DNA from: Oceanospirillum sp048264105
GTDB taxonomy: Bacteria; Pseudomonadota; Gammaproteobacteria; Pseudomonadales; Halomonadaceae
Length of the DNA stretch: 64,000 nucleotides
Assembly: GCA_048264105.1 (NCBI GenBank)
Contig: JBLXDJ010000004.1
Coordinates: 1 to 64,000 of the forward strand
Direction of reading: 5' to 3'
Part shown: one piece after another, positions 1 through 8,763 of the stretch
Layout: each line of letters starts with the position of its first letter
Position numbering within the stretch: position 1 is the stretch's first letter
Notes under the pieces: model-generated
What the model saw: the letters and a program-made list of their open reading frames with translations, nothing else
Database searches by the model: none
Told to the model about the DNA's origin: nothing
Program-made: the position numbers and the translations under genes

Positions 1-165
1 GCTGTGGGCATCTCCGGTGCGATTCAGCACCTGGCCGGTATGAAAGACTCTAAAGTGATCGTAGCCATCAACAAAGATGAAGAAGCTCCGATCTTCCAGG
101 TAGCAGACTACGGTCTGGTGGGTGACCTGTTCACCGCACTGCCTGAGCTGGAAGGTAAACTGTAA
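1..165 (+). CDS. etfA: Electron transfer flavoprotein alpha subunit (C-terminal part)
   Basis: This is the last 54 codons of EtfA, open at the left window edge. The visible part carries the conserved FAD-domain segment GISGAIQHLAGMKDS followed by VIVAINKDEEAPIFQVADYG, which is the adenine/ribityl-binding signature at the end of the alpha subunit, and it ends ELEGKL. ETF passes electrons from acyl-CoA and related dehydrogenases to ETF:quinone oxidoreductase. The start, and presumably etfB, lie outside the window. A strong hairpin terminator follows 79 bases after the stop. Confidence 0.95.
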   Translation, partial: AVGISGAIQHLAGMKDSKVIVAINKDEEAPIFQVADYGLVGDLFTALPELEGKL

Positions 166-243
166 GTTCAGCTTACTGTCACCTTTTCAGACGTGTTCAA
201 TCGCAGGCTGTTTAACATCTTTACAGGCAGTCGGAACACAGAA

Positions 244-278
244 AGCCCCCGCAGGAATATCCTGCGGGGGCTTTTTTA
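244..278 (+). terminator. Rho-independent terminator of etfA
   Basis: A 12-bp GC-rich stem (arms AGCCCCCGCAGG and CCTGCGGGGGCT, loop AATAT) is followed by a run of T. It lies between etfA and the convergent rsgA gene and may stop both, although the tail is better on the plus strand. Confidence 0.9.
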
Positions 279-304
279 TCGCCTGGGCAGAAAAGAAGAG
301 ATCT

Positions 305-1507
305 CTACCTTCCTTTAAACTGCTTGGCACTGGTTTTGGCTGACCGGTAAAAGCGTCCCAAAGCCCGATCTTTTTCCCGCTTTTCAGCAAGGCTTTGCTG
401 GTTTCTTTCCTGTTCATCCATCAGCTTATGAAAGCTCTCCAGTCGTCGCGCTTCCAGCTGGCCGGACTCAATAGCTGCTGTCACAGCGCAGCCCGGTTCA
501 TCAAAATGCTGGCAATCCGCAAAACGGCAGTGTTCAGCCAAGGTTTCAATATCTGAGAAGGTTTGCCGGATACCGGATTCACTGTCAAACAGCTTCAGCT
601 CCCGTATTCCCGGTGTATCCAGCAGTAGACCACCGTCAGTGATCAGATGCAGGCTGCGTCCTGTCGTGGTATGACGACCTTTGGCATCATCTTCCCGAAT
701 CGCCTGAGTAGCCTGATCAATATGGCCGGTCAGGCTGTTGACCAGTGTCGATTTACCCACGCCGGATGAGCCGGTCAGGGCCAGAGTCTGGCCGCTTTTA
801 CACCAGGGGAGTAGTCGCTTTACCGAGTCAGGATCTGTTGCGTTAACGCTTTCAACCGGCAGCAGGTTATCGAGACTTCGTATCTGCCCGATGTAGTCTT
901 CCGGATCATCGCAAAGGTCACTCTTGGTGATCACGATGACAGGTTGAATACCGCTTTCGGCCGCAAGGCTAAGGTAGCGCTCAATCCGGTTGAGATTGAA
1001 GTCCTGATTGCAGGAGGTCACGATCAGCAGCGTATCGATATTAGCGGCGATCAGCTGCTGATGGGTTTCGATGCCTGCGGCCAGACGCTGAATCAGACTG
1101 AAGCGATCCAGTAAGCGTACCGGTTGGTTATCCTTATCGAGTAATAGCCAGTCGCCCACGGTAGGCCTTTCCTGAGTCGGCAGGTCTTTCCAGAACAAGG
1201 TGGAAAGGTCGTGTTCCGGCAGGCTATTTTCTCCCGCTTCTGATTTGGCAACGGTTTGCAGCACGATGCGGTTTCGATGCACCTCTGTTACCCGAAAAGG
1301 TCTGTGCTGCTCCAGTTCATCCAGTGTCAGCTGCTGCTGAAAGGAGTGTCCCCAGCCGAGAGAGGTCAGCGTTAAGGCCGCTTTCTGTGTTTGCTCAGCA
1401 TGAGCAGATGTTTGCAGGCCGGAGTGTTGCTGGCTGTTAGCTGTAGCAGCCGGTCGCTTTAGGCGGCGGGATGGTGTAATGCTTGGTTTTTTAGTATTTG
1501 AAGACAT
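305..1507 (-). CDS. rsgA: Small ribosomal subunit biogenesis GTPase RsgA
   Basis: Circularly permuted GTPase that helps late maturation of the 30S subunit. The motifs come in the order typical of the YjeQ/RsgA family: G4 (TKSD, about residue 195), G1 P-loop (GSSGVGKST, about 247) and G3 (DTPG, about 295). They are preceded by an OB-fold region and followed by the zinc knuckle C-x4-C-x-H-x5-C at about 325-340. The reading frame extends upstream to a TTG at 1543, but the ATG at 1507 has GGAA/GGAAAG just upstream and gives the basic N-terminus MSSNTKKPS, so I use it (400 aa). At 400 aa it is longer than E. coli RsgA because of a low-complexity N-terminal tail of about 50 residues. Confidence 0.93.
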   Translation of the reverse strand: MSSNTKKPSITPSRRLKRPAATANSQQHSGLQTSAHAEQTQKAALTLTSLGWGHSFQQQLTLDELEQHRPFRVTEVHRNRIVLQTVAKSEAGENSLPEHDLSTLFWKDLPTQERPTVGDWLLLDKDNQPVRLLDRFSLIQRLAAGIETHQQLIAANIDTLLIVTSCNQDFNLNRIERYLSLAAESGIQPVIVITKSDLCDDPEDYIGQIRSLDNLLPVESVNATDPDSVKRLLPWCKSGQTLALTGSSGVGKSTLVNSLTGHIDQATQAIREDDAKGRHTTTGRSLHLITDGGLLLDTPGIRELKLFDSESGIRQTFSDIETLAEHCRFADCQHFDEPGCAVTAAIESGQLEARRLESFHKLMDEQERNQQSLAEKREKDRALGRFYRSAKTSAKQFKGR

Positions 1508-1925
1508 TGTCTTTCCGTTCCTGAGTCGTTGTAAAACAATCAAAAAGAAATGAACGGGCCAACAGGTTTTCAGGCGTGAATTATCCTACCCATGTCTTCG
1601 GGGATATTTAACGAAGATCCATTGGGCACAGGTATCAGCGGCTTAGCCTCTGAAAATCAAGAGGGGCTTATTAAGCGGCCCGACCTGCAAAAACAGTGTT
1701 GGCAAAAGACATTACAATCATCAAAGACTCCGTGGGGGTTCGTGGTAGGGAGCGTCAGGGGTTAAAAGTTGAGTACCCGGACAATTATTGAAGCAAGGTT
1801 AGCGCTTTCTTAAGGACTTGAAAAGTCAGCAGGTTCTCTTGGGTATAAAAAAAGCGAAGCTCTGTGGCTTCGCTTTTATCGTTCTGAGTTTAAAACCCGG
1901 TGGGCATTCAGAGGTCTGTCTGCCT
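1508..1925. other. Intergenic region between rsgA and xthA
   Basis: About 420 bases with no convincing gene. It must hold the rsgA promoter (minus strand); GATAAT at about 1580-1585 on that strand is a possible -10 but I see no good -35. The distal end holds the xthA terminator. The reading frames across 1818-2024 run through that hairpin and look like chance. Confidence 0.5.
1846..1877 (-). terminator. Terminator of xthA
   Basis: Perfect 10-bp stem (AAAGCGAAGC / GCTTCGCTTT, loop TCTGTG). The A-run on the plus-strand left side makes a U-tail for the minus-strand xthA transcript. A shorter T-run on the other side makes it possibly bidirectional. Confidence 0.85.
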
Positions 1926-2741
1926 TCAGAACTTAAACTCAGCCCAAACCGGGCAGTGATCCGATGGTTTTTCCATGGCACGGATCTCATAGTCGATACC
2001 GGTCGCTTCACACTTCTGCATTAGGGTGTCGGTGACCAGCAGGGTATCGATACGCAGGCCGCGTTTTGGCTCGTCATCAAAGCCCTTGCTGCGATAATCA
2101 AACCAGCTAAAGGTGCTGTTATCTTCCGGGTGTTGTTCACGATAGCTGTCTACCAGACCCCAGCCCAGCAGACGATCAAACCATTCCCGCTCTTCCGGCT
2201 GGAAGCTGGTTTTGCCGGTGCGCAGCCAGCGTTTGGCGTTCTGCTCGCCGATGCCGATATCCCAGTCGGTGGAGGAGATATTAAAGTCACCCATCACCAC
2301 CACCTGCTGCTCATTGCTGTATTCGCTTTCCAGCAGGTTTTGCAGATCGGCATAGAACTTACGCTTAGCCGGATACTTGGTCTCGTGCTTGATGTTTTCC
2401 CCCTGAGGGAAGTAACCGTTCATCACCGTTACCACAGAGCCATCGGCCGCTTCGTAATCACCAATGATCATGCGACGCTGCGCGTCTTCATCATCGGTCG
2501 GGAAACCTTTGCGCACATTAAGCGGTTTCTTCTTCGACATCAGCGCCACACCGTAATGGCTTTTCTGGCCGAAGTACTCAACGTGGTAACCGGTTGCTTC
2601 AATATCGGCCAGTGGAAAGGCATCATCATGTACCTTGATCTCCTGCAGACCGATAACATCAGGTTGCAGTTGGTCGATCACCGCCTGAATCTGGTGCAGG
2701 CGGGCGCGGATACCGTTGATATTGAAGCTGACGATTTTCAC
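1926..2741 (-). CDS. xthA: Exodeoxyribonuclease III
   Basis: Metal-dependent AP endonuclease and 3'-5' exonuclease of base excision repair, cytoplasmic. All active-site landmarks of the family are present: N7 in SFNINGI, E34 in LQEIK, the GDFNI aspartate/asparagine pair at about 150, RIDTLLVT at about 231 and the terminal SDHCPVWAEF with the catalytic Asp-His. At 271 residues it matches the family (E. coli 268). The ATG start gives the canonical MKIVSFN. It is a single gene ended by the hairpin just downstream. Confidence 0.97.
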   Translation of the reverse strand: MKIVSFNINGIRARLHQIQAVIDQLQPDVIGLQEIKVHDDAFPLADIEATGYHVEYFGQKSHYGVALMSKKKPLNVRKGFPTDDEDAQRRMIIGDYEAADGSVVTVMNGYFPQGENIKHETKYPAKRKFYADLQNLLESEYSNEQQVVVMGDFNISSTDWDIGIGEQNAKRWLRTGKTSFQPEEREWFDRLLGWGLVDSYREQHPEDNSTFSWFDYRSKGFDDEPKRGLRIDTLLVTDTLMQKCEATGIDYEIRAMEKPSDHCPVWAEFKF

Positions 2742-2807
2742 AGTAAAGATCCTGTATCTGTTGAGTTGATAAACGGCCGGGCAGCAGAGGTAACGGTTGG
2801 CGAGGGT

Positions 2808-3017
2808 TTAGCTTTCAGCTTTTTTGATACCCATGCGGGCCAGTTTTTTGGCGGCCTGTTCTTTACGCTTTTTATCTTTCTTTTTATGGGCTGCAGACTT
2901 AGGGCCTACGATACCCAGAGCGCTTTGCTCTTCGCGCCACTTTTTGAAGTCTTCTTTTTTACCGGTACGGATATTGGCTTTGCCTTTCAGCGAGCGGCTT
3001 TTCTTTGAACGGGACAT
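2808..3017 (-). CDS. Small highly basic protein of unknown function
   Basis: A 69-residue protein rich in Lys/Arg (MSRSKKSRSLKGKANIRTGK at the N-terminus, AHKKKDKKRKEQAAKKLARM near the C-terminus) with an Ala/Lys helical tail. It has no signal peptide or membrane segment. The composition would suit an RNA- or ribosome-associated protein, and the start slightly recalls the basic head of the Der activator YihI, but I cannot assign it to that family. A GTGAG precedes the ATG. It sits upstream of xthA in the same direction with a 66-base gap, so they may be cotranscribed. Confidence 0.7.
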   Translation of the reverse strand: MSRSKKSRSLKGKANIRTGKKEDFKKWREEQSALGIVGPKSAAHKKKDKKRKEQAAKKLARMGIKKAES

Positions 3018-3209
3018 ATCAGGCTCACTTTATCATCGGGATAAGTTAGTCGTTGGCGCAAATGCTTTTGCAGGGAAAGGTTTTTTCGGGACGTTTTACG
3101 AAAAAGCGCCAGAGGGCCGGCATTTTAGGACAGAGACCGATGGGATACAACGATCATCTGGCTTATCGATGTGGCTTTAATTTGACAGGTCGCTACCAGC
3201 GTCAGCTAC

Positions 3210-3246
3210 GAGAAGATTTAAACCCGGTTCAGGTCTAAACCTTCTC
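3210..3246 (-). terminator. Possible weak terminator hairpin after the iron operon
   Basis: On the minus strand GAGAAGGTTTA and TAAATCTTCTC can pair over 11 positions with one G-U. It follows the last gene of the imelysin/DUF1513 operon. There is no T-run after it, so termination here is only a guess. Confidence 0.3.
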
Positions 3247-3262
3247 TGCCATCATCGCCGAT

Positions 3263-4471
3263 TCAGGAGGGAATCCAGGTCAGATGATTGTCCCAGTGGA
3301 TACCGGAAAAATGCTGCTGCCAGAGTTGTTCTCCGGTTCCGGCATCAAACCCTGTCAGATCACCATTACCGCTGCTGATGTAGTAGACCGGTAATTGAGG
3401 ATGGGCGCAGGCGCCGGCGCAATCACTGAGTTGCTGTGTCCGGATCAGCTTACTCGTTGAACGCTGCCAGAAGGTCGCGGTATTGGCCCGTGGGGCGGTA
3501 ATACACACGGTATCCTGAGTTTGATGGCAACTGAGGCTTGCGATATAGCCGTCCAGTTGTGGCCAGAGTTCAGCTGGCGCTTCCACCGGCTGCAGGGCGT
3601 CTCCCATTCTGTGGCTGAATATCAGATTCGGGCTTTCAAAAACCTCTCCCTGATACTGAGCACCGACCCACACCTGACCATCAGGAGCCACATCCAGATG
3701 GCGCAGAGAGAGCTGAAAGTGTGGCGGTTCAACCTGATCCAGCAGCTCACCCTTATCATTCAGATAACTCAGGTTGGGGCGCATGGTTTCAGTATTCAGC
3801 TTGATGCGTGGGTAGTCGGGGTGGGTTTCGATGCCTCCGTTAGCGACGACCATCACCGGATGCTCATCTTTCTGCTGAGGCAGGAACGCGATCTGGTGGG
3901 GGCCGATACCATAGCTATCCCATTCATCGACTTTTTTAAAGCCGGCGGCAACATCGTATTTACCGATCACCCCCCGGGCATTGTTGTAATCGTTCTCCGG
4001 GGCATAGAACCAGCGACCATCCGGCGTAAAAAGCCCGTGGCCGTAGTAATGTCGCCCTTTGTCGGCATCAACAAAGGCGTGTTGTCCGGTTTTAAGGTCT
4101 TCGATTAACAGCTGGGTGTCAGGCCGCCGCGCGACAGATACCAGAAAGCGGCCATCCGAAGAGGCAATCGCCTGATGCCCCCGCCAGCCACTTTTCTGCA
4201 ATGCTGGCTGCGACCCGTTCAGGCGCAGTAGCTGGTGTCCGGCGCTGTCGGTTTTAACACTGCTGGCCAGATGCAACGAGCTGTTTCGTGAGCCGCTGCT
4301 TTGTTGAGGGCCACTGAGGCCATCTTGTCGGGCTGCGCTGCCAATGTCCGCCAGAATGCTGCCGGTTACCGTCATTAGTGTCCCGCCAAGAGCGGTTTTA
4401 CCTGCAGCCTGCAGAAAACGACGGCGACTAATAGATAGAGCGTTATGCCGTGTTGTCATATCAGTCACCAT
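3263..4471 (-). CDS. DUF1513 domain protein, Tat-exported, iron-uptake operon
   Basis: A 402-residue protein with a twin-arginine signal (SISRRRFLQAAGKTALGGTL, about residues 13-32), so it is probably exported folded to the periplasm. The rest reads as a beta-propeller-like DUF1513 protein with repeated Gly/Trp strands (LLIEDLKTGQHAFV, HQIAFLPQQ, VWVGAQYQGEV). DUF1513 genes are regular partners of imelysin and DUF1111 genes in iron-regulated operons; the biochemical role is not known. The ATG at 4471 overlaps the upstream stop by 11 bases; a second ATG at 4459 is an alternative start. Last gene of the operon. Confidence 0.88.
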   Translation of the reverse strand: MVTDMTTRHNALSISRRRFLQAAGKTALGGTLMTVTGSILADIGSAARQDGLSGPQQSSGSRNSSLHLASSVKTDSAGHQLLRLNGSQPALQKSGWRGHQAIASSDGRFLVSVARRPDTQLLIEDLKTGQHAFVDADKGRHYYGHGLFTPDGRWFYAPENDYNNARGVIGKYDVAAGFKKVDEWDSYGIGPHQIAFLPQQKDEHPVMVVANGGIETHPDYPRIKLNTETMRPNLSYLNDKGELLDQVEPPHFQLSLRHLDVAPDGQVWVGAQYQGEVFESPNLIFSHRMGDALQPVEAPAELWPQLDGYIASLSCHQTQDTVCITAPRANTATFWQRSTSKLIRTQQLSDCAGACAHPQLPVYYISSGNGDLTGFDAGTGEQLWQQHFSGIHWDNHLTWIPS

Positions 4472-5615
4472 CTGCCGAGTTAAAGCGTTGGGTCAGCTTA
4501 AAGTGGGGCAGGGGTTTCTTCAGTGCCTGTTCCAGCTGTTTGATCTCATCATGCAGTTTTTTCGCTTGGGCTTTGCCCTCTGATGACAGGTAAGCCGCTG
4601 AACCCATATTAACCAGCGTGTTCAGACCGCGCTGGCTTTGATCTAATTGGGCGACAATCTGATCCGCTTCACCTGCAAAGCCCAGATGACGCAGTAACTG
4701 ATCCGGGCCGTTGATGGTTTTACCGGTGTTCTCCGCAGGCTGTCCCAGATAAGCAGGCAGTCCCAGATAATAAGCACGGATCTGGGCAAAGTTCGTCGCC
4801 AGATTGGTCAGGCTTTGGTTGCTGCGCCAGTTTTCCGCTAAATACCCGTTCGGCAGCGCTTTCTCATCATTCAGTCGGAAGGGTTTGTAGAGTTTGTACT
4901 TGGTGATCGCTTCCAGCTGTTCCGCCAGCCCTGCAATCAGATAGCCAGTGGCCTGAGTGGTACTGGCAAAGCTGTCGTTGCCCAGCGCGGCATCGTGCCA
5001 TTCCGGCAGAAAGTCACTCTCATTCCAGCGGGTCAGCATCGCTTTGGCATTCGCTTCGCTTTGCCCGGCGATCTGGCTGAGCAGGTGACAGGATTGCTGC
5101 GGGCTGGATCTCTTCAGATGGCCGGGATCAAACAGCAGGTATTCACTGGCGGTCAGCCCCTGCACCGCGATACCACCCTGTTTCAGATCGGCCTTTTCTC
5201 CCTGACTCAACAGCCAGCGGGCTTTTCGCTCAACCAGATTCTTTTTGTCCGGCCAGAAGCTCAGATTCAGGCGAACGGTAACGTCGGTATTAGGGCCCAG
5301 CGGGAAAACCTGCAGCCGTTGCCAGTCTTCAGAGGTGTTCAGCCAGGCTTGCTGCAGTTTCGGCAGGGCATTCCAGTTTTTCAACGGCTGGCTTAGTGAT
5401 GCAGCAGGCTTACAGGACTGGTTAACCAACTGCTTAAAGCGCGTGCTGTCGGCAATAAAGGCGGACATCTGGCGCGCCTGAACCTGTTCGACAGAGCGGG
5501 TGTATGCGTCATAGTCAAAGTCAGGCTTTTCGGAGGCATGGGCGAGGGTTGAGACCAGGGCAAAGCCGGCACTCAGAAGCAGTGTCCGTGATGATGTATT
5601 GGCAAATTTAAGCAT
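4461..5615 (-). CDS. Imelysin-family periplasmic protein (M75-type), variant motif
   Basis: A 384-residue exported protein (signal MLKFANTSSRTLLLSAGFAL ending near AHA). It belongs to the imelysin/insulin-cleaving metalloproteinase-like family, whose members bind iron-related ligands in the periplasm. The family hallmark GxHxxE is altered here: the equivalent segment at about residue 155 reads GLTASEYLLFD, keeping the Glu but lacking the His, whereas the paralogue encoded upstream has an intact GYHAIEFLLWG. Only one base overlaps the DUF1111 gene before it, and its own stop overlaps the DUF1513 gene, so the three are translationally coupled. Confidence 0.85.
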   Translation of the reverse strand: MLKFANTSSRTLLLSAGFALVSTLAHASEKPDFDYDAYTRSVEQVQARQMSAFIADSTRFKQLVNQSCKPAASLSQPLKNWNALPKLQQAWLNTSEDWQRLQVFPLGPNTDVTVRLNLSFWPDKKNLVERKARWLLSQGEKADLKQGGIAVQGLTASEYLLFDPGHLKRSSPQQSCHLLSQIAGQSEANAKAMLTRWNESDFLPEWHDAALGNDSFASTTQATGYLIAGLAEQLEAITKYKLYKPFRLNDEKALPNGYLAENWRSNQSLTNLATNFAQIRAYYLGLPAYLGQPAENTGKTINGPDQLLRHLGFAGEADQIVAQLDQSQRGLNTLVNMGSAAYLSSEGKAQAKKLHDEIKQLEQALKKPLPHFKLTQRFNSADGD

Positions 5616-7084
5616 CAGAGAGACTCCAGAAAACGGATCAGTTGTTGGCGTTCGTTCTGCGGTAGTGACATAAAGTGCGTTTTAGCGGCTTCCGCTTCAC
5701 CGCCGTGCCAGAGTATCGCTTCTTCCAAGCTACGGGCGCGTCCATCATGCAGGTAGTTTTCCTGTCCGGTGACCACCTTGTTGATACCCACACCCCAGAG
5801 CGGTGCGGTGCGCCATTCCCGGCCATTGGCCAGATATTCCGGTCGGTGATCCGCCAGACCTTCACCCATATCGTGCAGCAGAAGATCGGTAAAAGGCCGT
5901 ATCTGTTGGTTGGACAGCTCCGGACGGTCATCAGCCTGACCGGTTTGCCAGTGCTCGATGTGGCACTGGTTGCAGCCTGCGTCATTGAAGTGTTGATAAC
6001 CTTGTTGCACCACGTCTGAATCGGCATCTCTTTGCATCGGCACCGCTAAGTGCTGGGTGTAGAAGGTGACATGATTCAGGGTTTTATCCGGCACTTCCGG
6101 CGTACCGCCGGAGGCGCTTTTCTCACAGGGTTGGCTCGCGGTGCAGTCCGTTTCCGGATGCAGCGAGGTGGTCAGCCCCATATCACCGGCAAAGGCACCG
6201 GAGTTCTGTTGTTTCAGTGTTGGCTCTGCGGCTTTCCAGCCAAAGCGCCCCAGCGCTGTGGTTTGCTGCTGGCGATCCCAGACCCGGTTGGCTTTGCCTG
6301 AAATGCCATCGTTATCGCTATCGTCAGGATCGGCGTGGGCCAGAATGGCCTCTTCCGGAATCAGCTCCAGCAAGCCCAGCCCCGCCATGTGAGGAGCGAT
6401 GCGGGGGGAGATCTGCAAGCCATCTGCGGGTTCGCCATAGGCCGGATTGATCAGCTCGTAACGGGGAACCCGAAGCTCCGTTTGGCTGCCATCCGGATAG
6501 GTGATCGTTTTTGCGGTATAGGTGAGTTTCATTTCACCTTCCGGCGTGATGCCGGGTGTCGTCATATTCTGCAGCTGCCCCCCATAAACAGGATCGGGCA
6601 GAGGGCCGTGTCTGGTTTGCTGCTTTTGATCGGCTTCGGAGATTGCCGGACGGCTCAGGCGAAGAAACAGACTGACAGCCTGATCGGTCATCGCATCCCG
6701 CTTGGCATTAAAGGCCGGTACATGGCCGCGACCATCTTTCAGGTGGCAGTTCTGACAGGCGTTGGTATTGATAAGGGGGCCGAGGCCATCACGGGCGGTC
6801 GTGGTGGCAGGAGCCATCACCCAGGGCGCTTTGAAGAAGCTGTTACCCACTTTAAAGTCCAGCTGGCGCAGGGGCGACAGGTTGGCAGCGGGGCGGGAAA
6901 AGGCGTTGCGGTCACTTTGGTGAACGCTGGTCATACCGCCAAGGCGAGGGTTCTGGCGATGATCGTTTTCACTGGCAATACTGTTGGCGCTGAAAAAGGC
7001 ACTGGCCAGAAGTGTGCCGGTGACAAATGTACCGATGACAAGCGTACCGGTCAGAGGTTGTCGGGAGAACAGGTCGTGTGGCAT
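5615..7084 (-). CDS. Di-haem oxidoreductase, DUF1111 (putative thiol oxidoreductase/peroxidase)
   Basis: A 489-residue secreted c-type cytochrome with an N-terminal signal/anchor (LVIGTFVTGTLLASAFF, residues 15-31). There are two haem c sites: CQNCH at about residue 108 and CNQCH at about 369. DUF1111 proteins resemble di-haem peroxidases and usually sit between imelysin genes in Fur-controlled operons, where they may help handle iron redox state; the electron partner is unknown. The C-terminus (TAPLWGVGINKVVTGQEN, LHDGRARSLEEAILWHGG) is characteristic of the family. It overlaps the next gene by one base (ATGC after TGA-type junction), indicating coupling. Confidence 0.9.
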   Translation of the reverse strand: MPHDLFSRQPLTGTLVIGTFVTGTLLASAFFSANSIASENDHRQNPRLGGMTSVHQSDRNAFSRPAANLSPLRQLDFKVGNSFFKAPWVMAPATTTARDGLGPLINTNACQNCHLKDGRGHVPAFNAKRDAMTDQAVSLFLRLSRPAISEADQKQQTRHGPLPDPVYGGQLQNMTTPGITPEGEMKLTYTAKTITYPDGSQTELRVPRYELINPAYGEPADGLQISPRIAPHMAGLGLLELIPEEAILAHADPDDSDNDGISGKANRVWDRQQQTTALGRFGWKAAEPTLKQQNSGAFAGDMGLTTSLHPETDCTASQPCEKSASGGTPEVPDKTLNHVTFYTQHLAVPMQRDADSDVVQQGYQHFNDAGCNQCHIEHWQTGQADDRPELSNQQIRPFTDLLLHDMGEGLADHRPEYLANGREWRTAPLWGVGINKVVTGQENYLHDGRARSLEEAILWHGGEAEAAKTHFMSLPQNERQQLIRFLESL

Positions 7085-7176
7085 TGGGCTTTCTCATCAG
7101 ACTGCCTGCTTATGCTGTCGTAAGATGAACGATGCAGGTCTTTGATTTGAATCACTTTTTGTCAGTTTCTTAAACG

Positions 7177-7209
7177 CGCAAACGACCCGAAGGCCGTTTG
7201 CGGTTTTTA
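7177..7209. repeat. Inverted repeat inside the iron operon
   Basis: CGCAAACG and CGTTTGCG are separated by 10 bases and followed on the plus strand by GTTTTT. It lies between two minus-strand genes of the same operon, so it could attenuate or stabilise the transcript between the imelysin lipoprotein gene and the rest; it could also terminate antisense transcription. Confidence 0.4.
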
Positions 7210-7257
7210 CTGATGCTTTTCGGTAGCACTGACGGTATCCGTCGTTCTGAGTGTTGA

Positions 7258-8532
7258 TCAGAACTCGTGATCGGCAGTGTCAGGGTTCAGGGCATCAACA
7301 TTCAGGGTGTTGGCAACCTGCTCGATATAGCGGGTTTGCTCAACCAGGGTGTTGATGGAGCGGGTCAGCAGTTGCTCGCCCTGTTGATTACCCGGTGCGA
7401 TCAGCATATCGAATTTGATCTGCTGAGGACCTTCTGCCAGATCGACCATCTCCTGCAGCGTGTCATCGGTTTTGGCCAGCTGGTTGCGTAATGCCTGATC
7501 CAGTGAGGCATCTTTAGCCTGTACCAGATCGCTCAGGCTGGTGCCGTTAACGGTGCTGCCATCAACGCGGGTGTATTTACCCAGATAGATGTTCTGCACA
7601 CCTTTGGCATCGTAGTAGTGAGAGTAGTGGGTGTTGTCTGAGAAGCAGTCATGCTCATCTTCAGTGGAGTTTGCCTCCATGGCGACCTTGATACGCTCAC
7701 CGGCCAGCTCGCCCAGAGAGAGGCTGCCCATGCCGTACAGCATCTTGCGCAGGCCGTTGTCAGCGGGTTCTGCCAACAGTTCTGCCCGGTAATTACCCTT
7801 CTGACCCGGAGCCCATTGCTGGCGCATCCAGTCCAGATCTGCCACCAGCAGGTCAACGGCGGCTTTCAGGTAAGCGCCACGGCGATCACAGTGACCACCG
7901 GTACAGTCGCCTCCCTGAACATAATCGGTGTAAGGGCGCTCACCGGCACCGGTGCGGGTTCCGTTCAGATCCTGTCCCCACAGCAGAAACTCGATCGCGT
8001 GGTAACCGGTGGCGACGTTAGCTTCTGAACCGCCCAGTTCGTTGATATCCGCCAGCTTGTCGGCGGTGATACCGGCAAAGCTGACGGTTTCAGAACCGAT
8101 CTGAACCTGACGGTTAGCGATAATATTCAGCTCGGCACCGGGATTGCCCAGTTCATGCTGGTAGTAGCTGTCATCAACGTAATCGATCAGGCCTTCATCC
8201 AGTGGCCATGCATTCAGCTGACCTTCCCAGTCGTCAACAATGGCGTTGCCGAAGCGGAAGACTTCACTCTGCTGGTAGGGCGCGCGGGCGATAACCCACT
8301 GGGCTTTCAGCTGCTCAAGACCCTGAGCCGTTGGGTTGGCCAAAAACATATCAACAGACTTCTGCAGATCAACCGCTGTCAGATACGCGTCATCGAAAGT
8401 CGCGTAGGCGATATCGGTATAGGTTTTGACAACTTGTTCTTCAGCGCTGGCATTGTCCTGAGAAGGCAGCAGGCTGCAGCCGGAAATACCTGCGGCCAAT
8501 GCGATTGCGAGTGTCAGGGTGCGTTTTTGCAT
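7258..8532 (-). CDS. Imelysin-family lipoprotein (IrpA-like)
   Basis: A 424-residue lipoprotein: the signal MQKRTLTLAIALAAGISGC ends in a lipobox with Cys19. The intact imelysin motif GYHAIEFLLWGQD is at about residue 172 and the second conserved segment HDCFSDNTHYSHYYDA at about 300, giving the two-repeat imelysin fold. Homologues are iron-regulated outer-surface or periplasmic proteins needed for iron uptake; despite the peptidase M75 name, peptidase activity is doubtful for most. AGGAT precedes the ATG by 9 bases. First gene of the operon, with a Fur-like site about 80 bases upstream. Confidence 0.92.
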   Translation of the reverse strand: MQKRTLTLAIALAAGISGCSLLPSQDNASAEEQVVKTYTDIAYATFDDAYLTAVDLQKSVDMFLANPTAQGLEQLKAQWVIARAPYQQSEVFRFGNAIVDDWEGQLNAWPLDEGLIDYVDDSYYQHELGNPGAELNIIANRQVQIGSETVSFAGITADKLADINELGGSEANVATGYHAIEFLLWGQDLNGTRTGAGERPYTDYVQGGDCTGGHCDRRGAYLKAAVDLLVADLDWMRQQWAPGQKGNYRAELLAEPADNGLRKMLYGMGSLSLGELAGERIKVAMEANSTEDEHDCFSDNTHYSHYYDAKGVQNIYLGKYTRVDGSTVNGTSLSDLVQAKDASLDQALRNQLAKTDDTLQEMVDLAEGPQQIKFDMLIAPGNQQGEQLLTRSINTLVEQTRYIEQVANTLNVDALNPDTADHEF

Positions 8533-8610
8533 GAGGTAATCCTATCTCTCTTTTTATGGGTCGACGTGGTATTGATCGATTATCGGAATGGGTATGTTGC
8601 GTATTAAAAT

Positions 8611-8629
8611 GCAAATAAGAAGGATTATC
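8611..8629 (-). promoter_or_regulatory. Candidate Fur box before the imelysin operon
   Basis: On the minus strand the 19-mer GATAATCCTTCTTATTTGC matches 12 of 19 positions of the consensus GATAATGATAATCATTATC, including the whole first hexamer. It lies 79-97 bases before the start codon, a normal operator position. It is imperfect in the middle, so this is a candidate supported mainly by gene content. Confidence 0.45.
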
Positions 8630-8763
8630 AATAGTGTTTAATGACTTTTAAATTAATCGGGCTGACGGGTCATGGCCTGATTTGTCAGTCCGTTTCCTGT
8701 GTGATGCGATGCAGAACCTGTGAAATCAGGTATGATTTGCGGATCTGGAATAAAGGAGTTCCC

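Noticed and set aside
2130..3008. 292-codon plus-strand frame opposite xthA
   Set aside because: It is antisense to the well-conserved xthA and to the basic protein gene; composition is that of a shadow frame.
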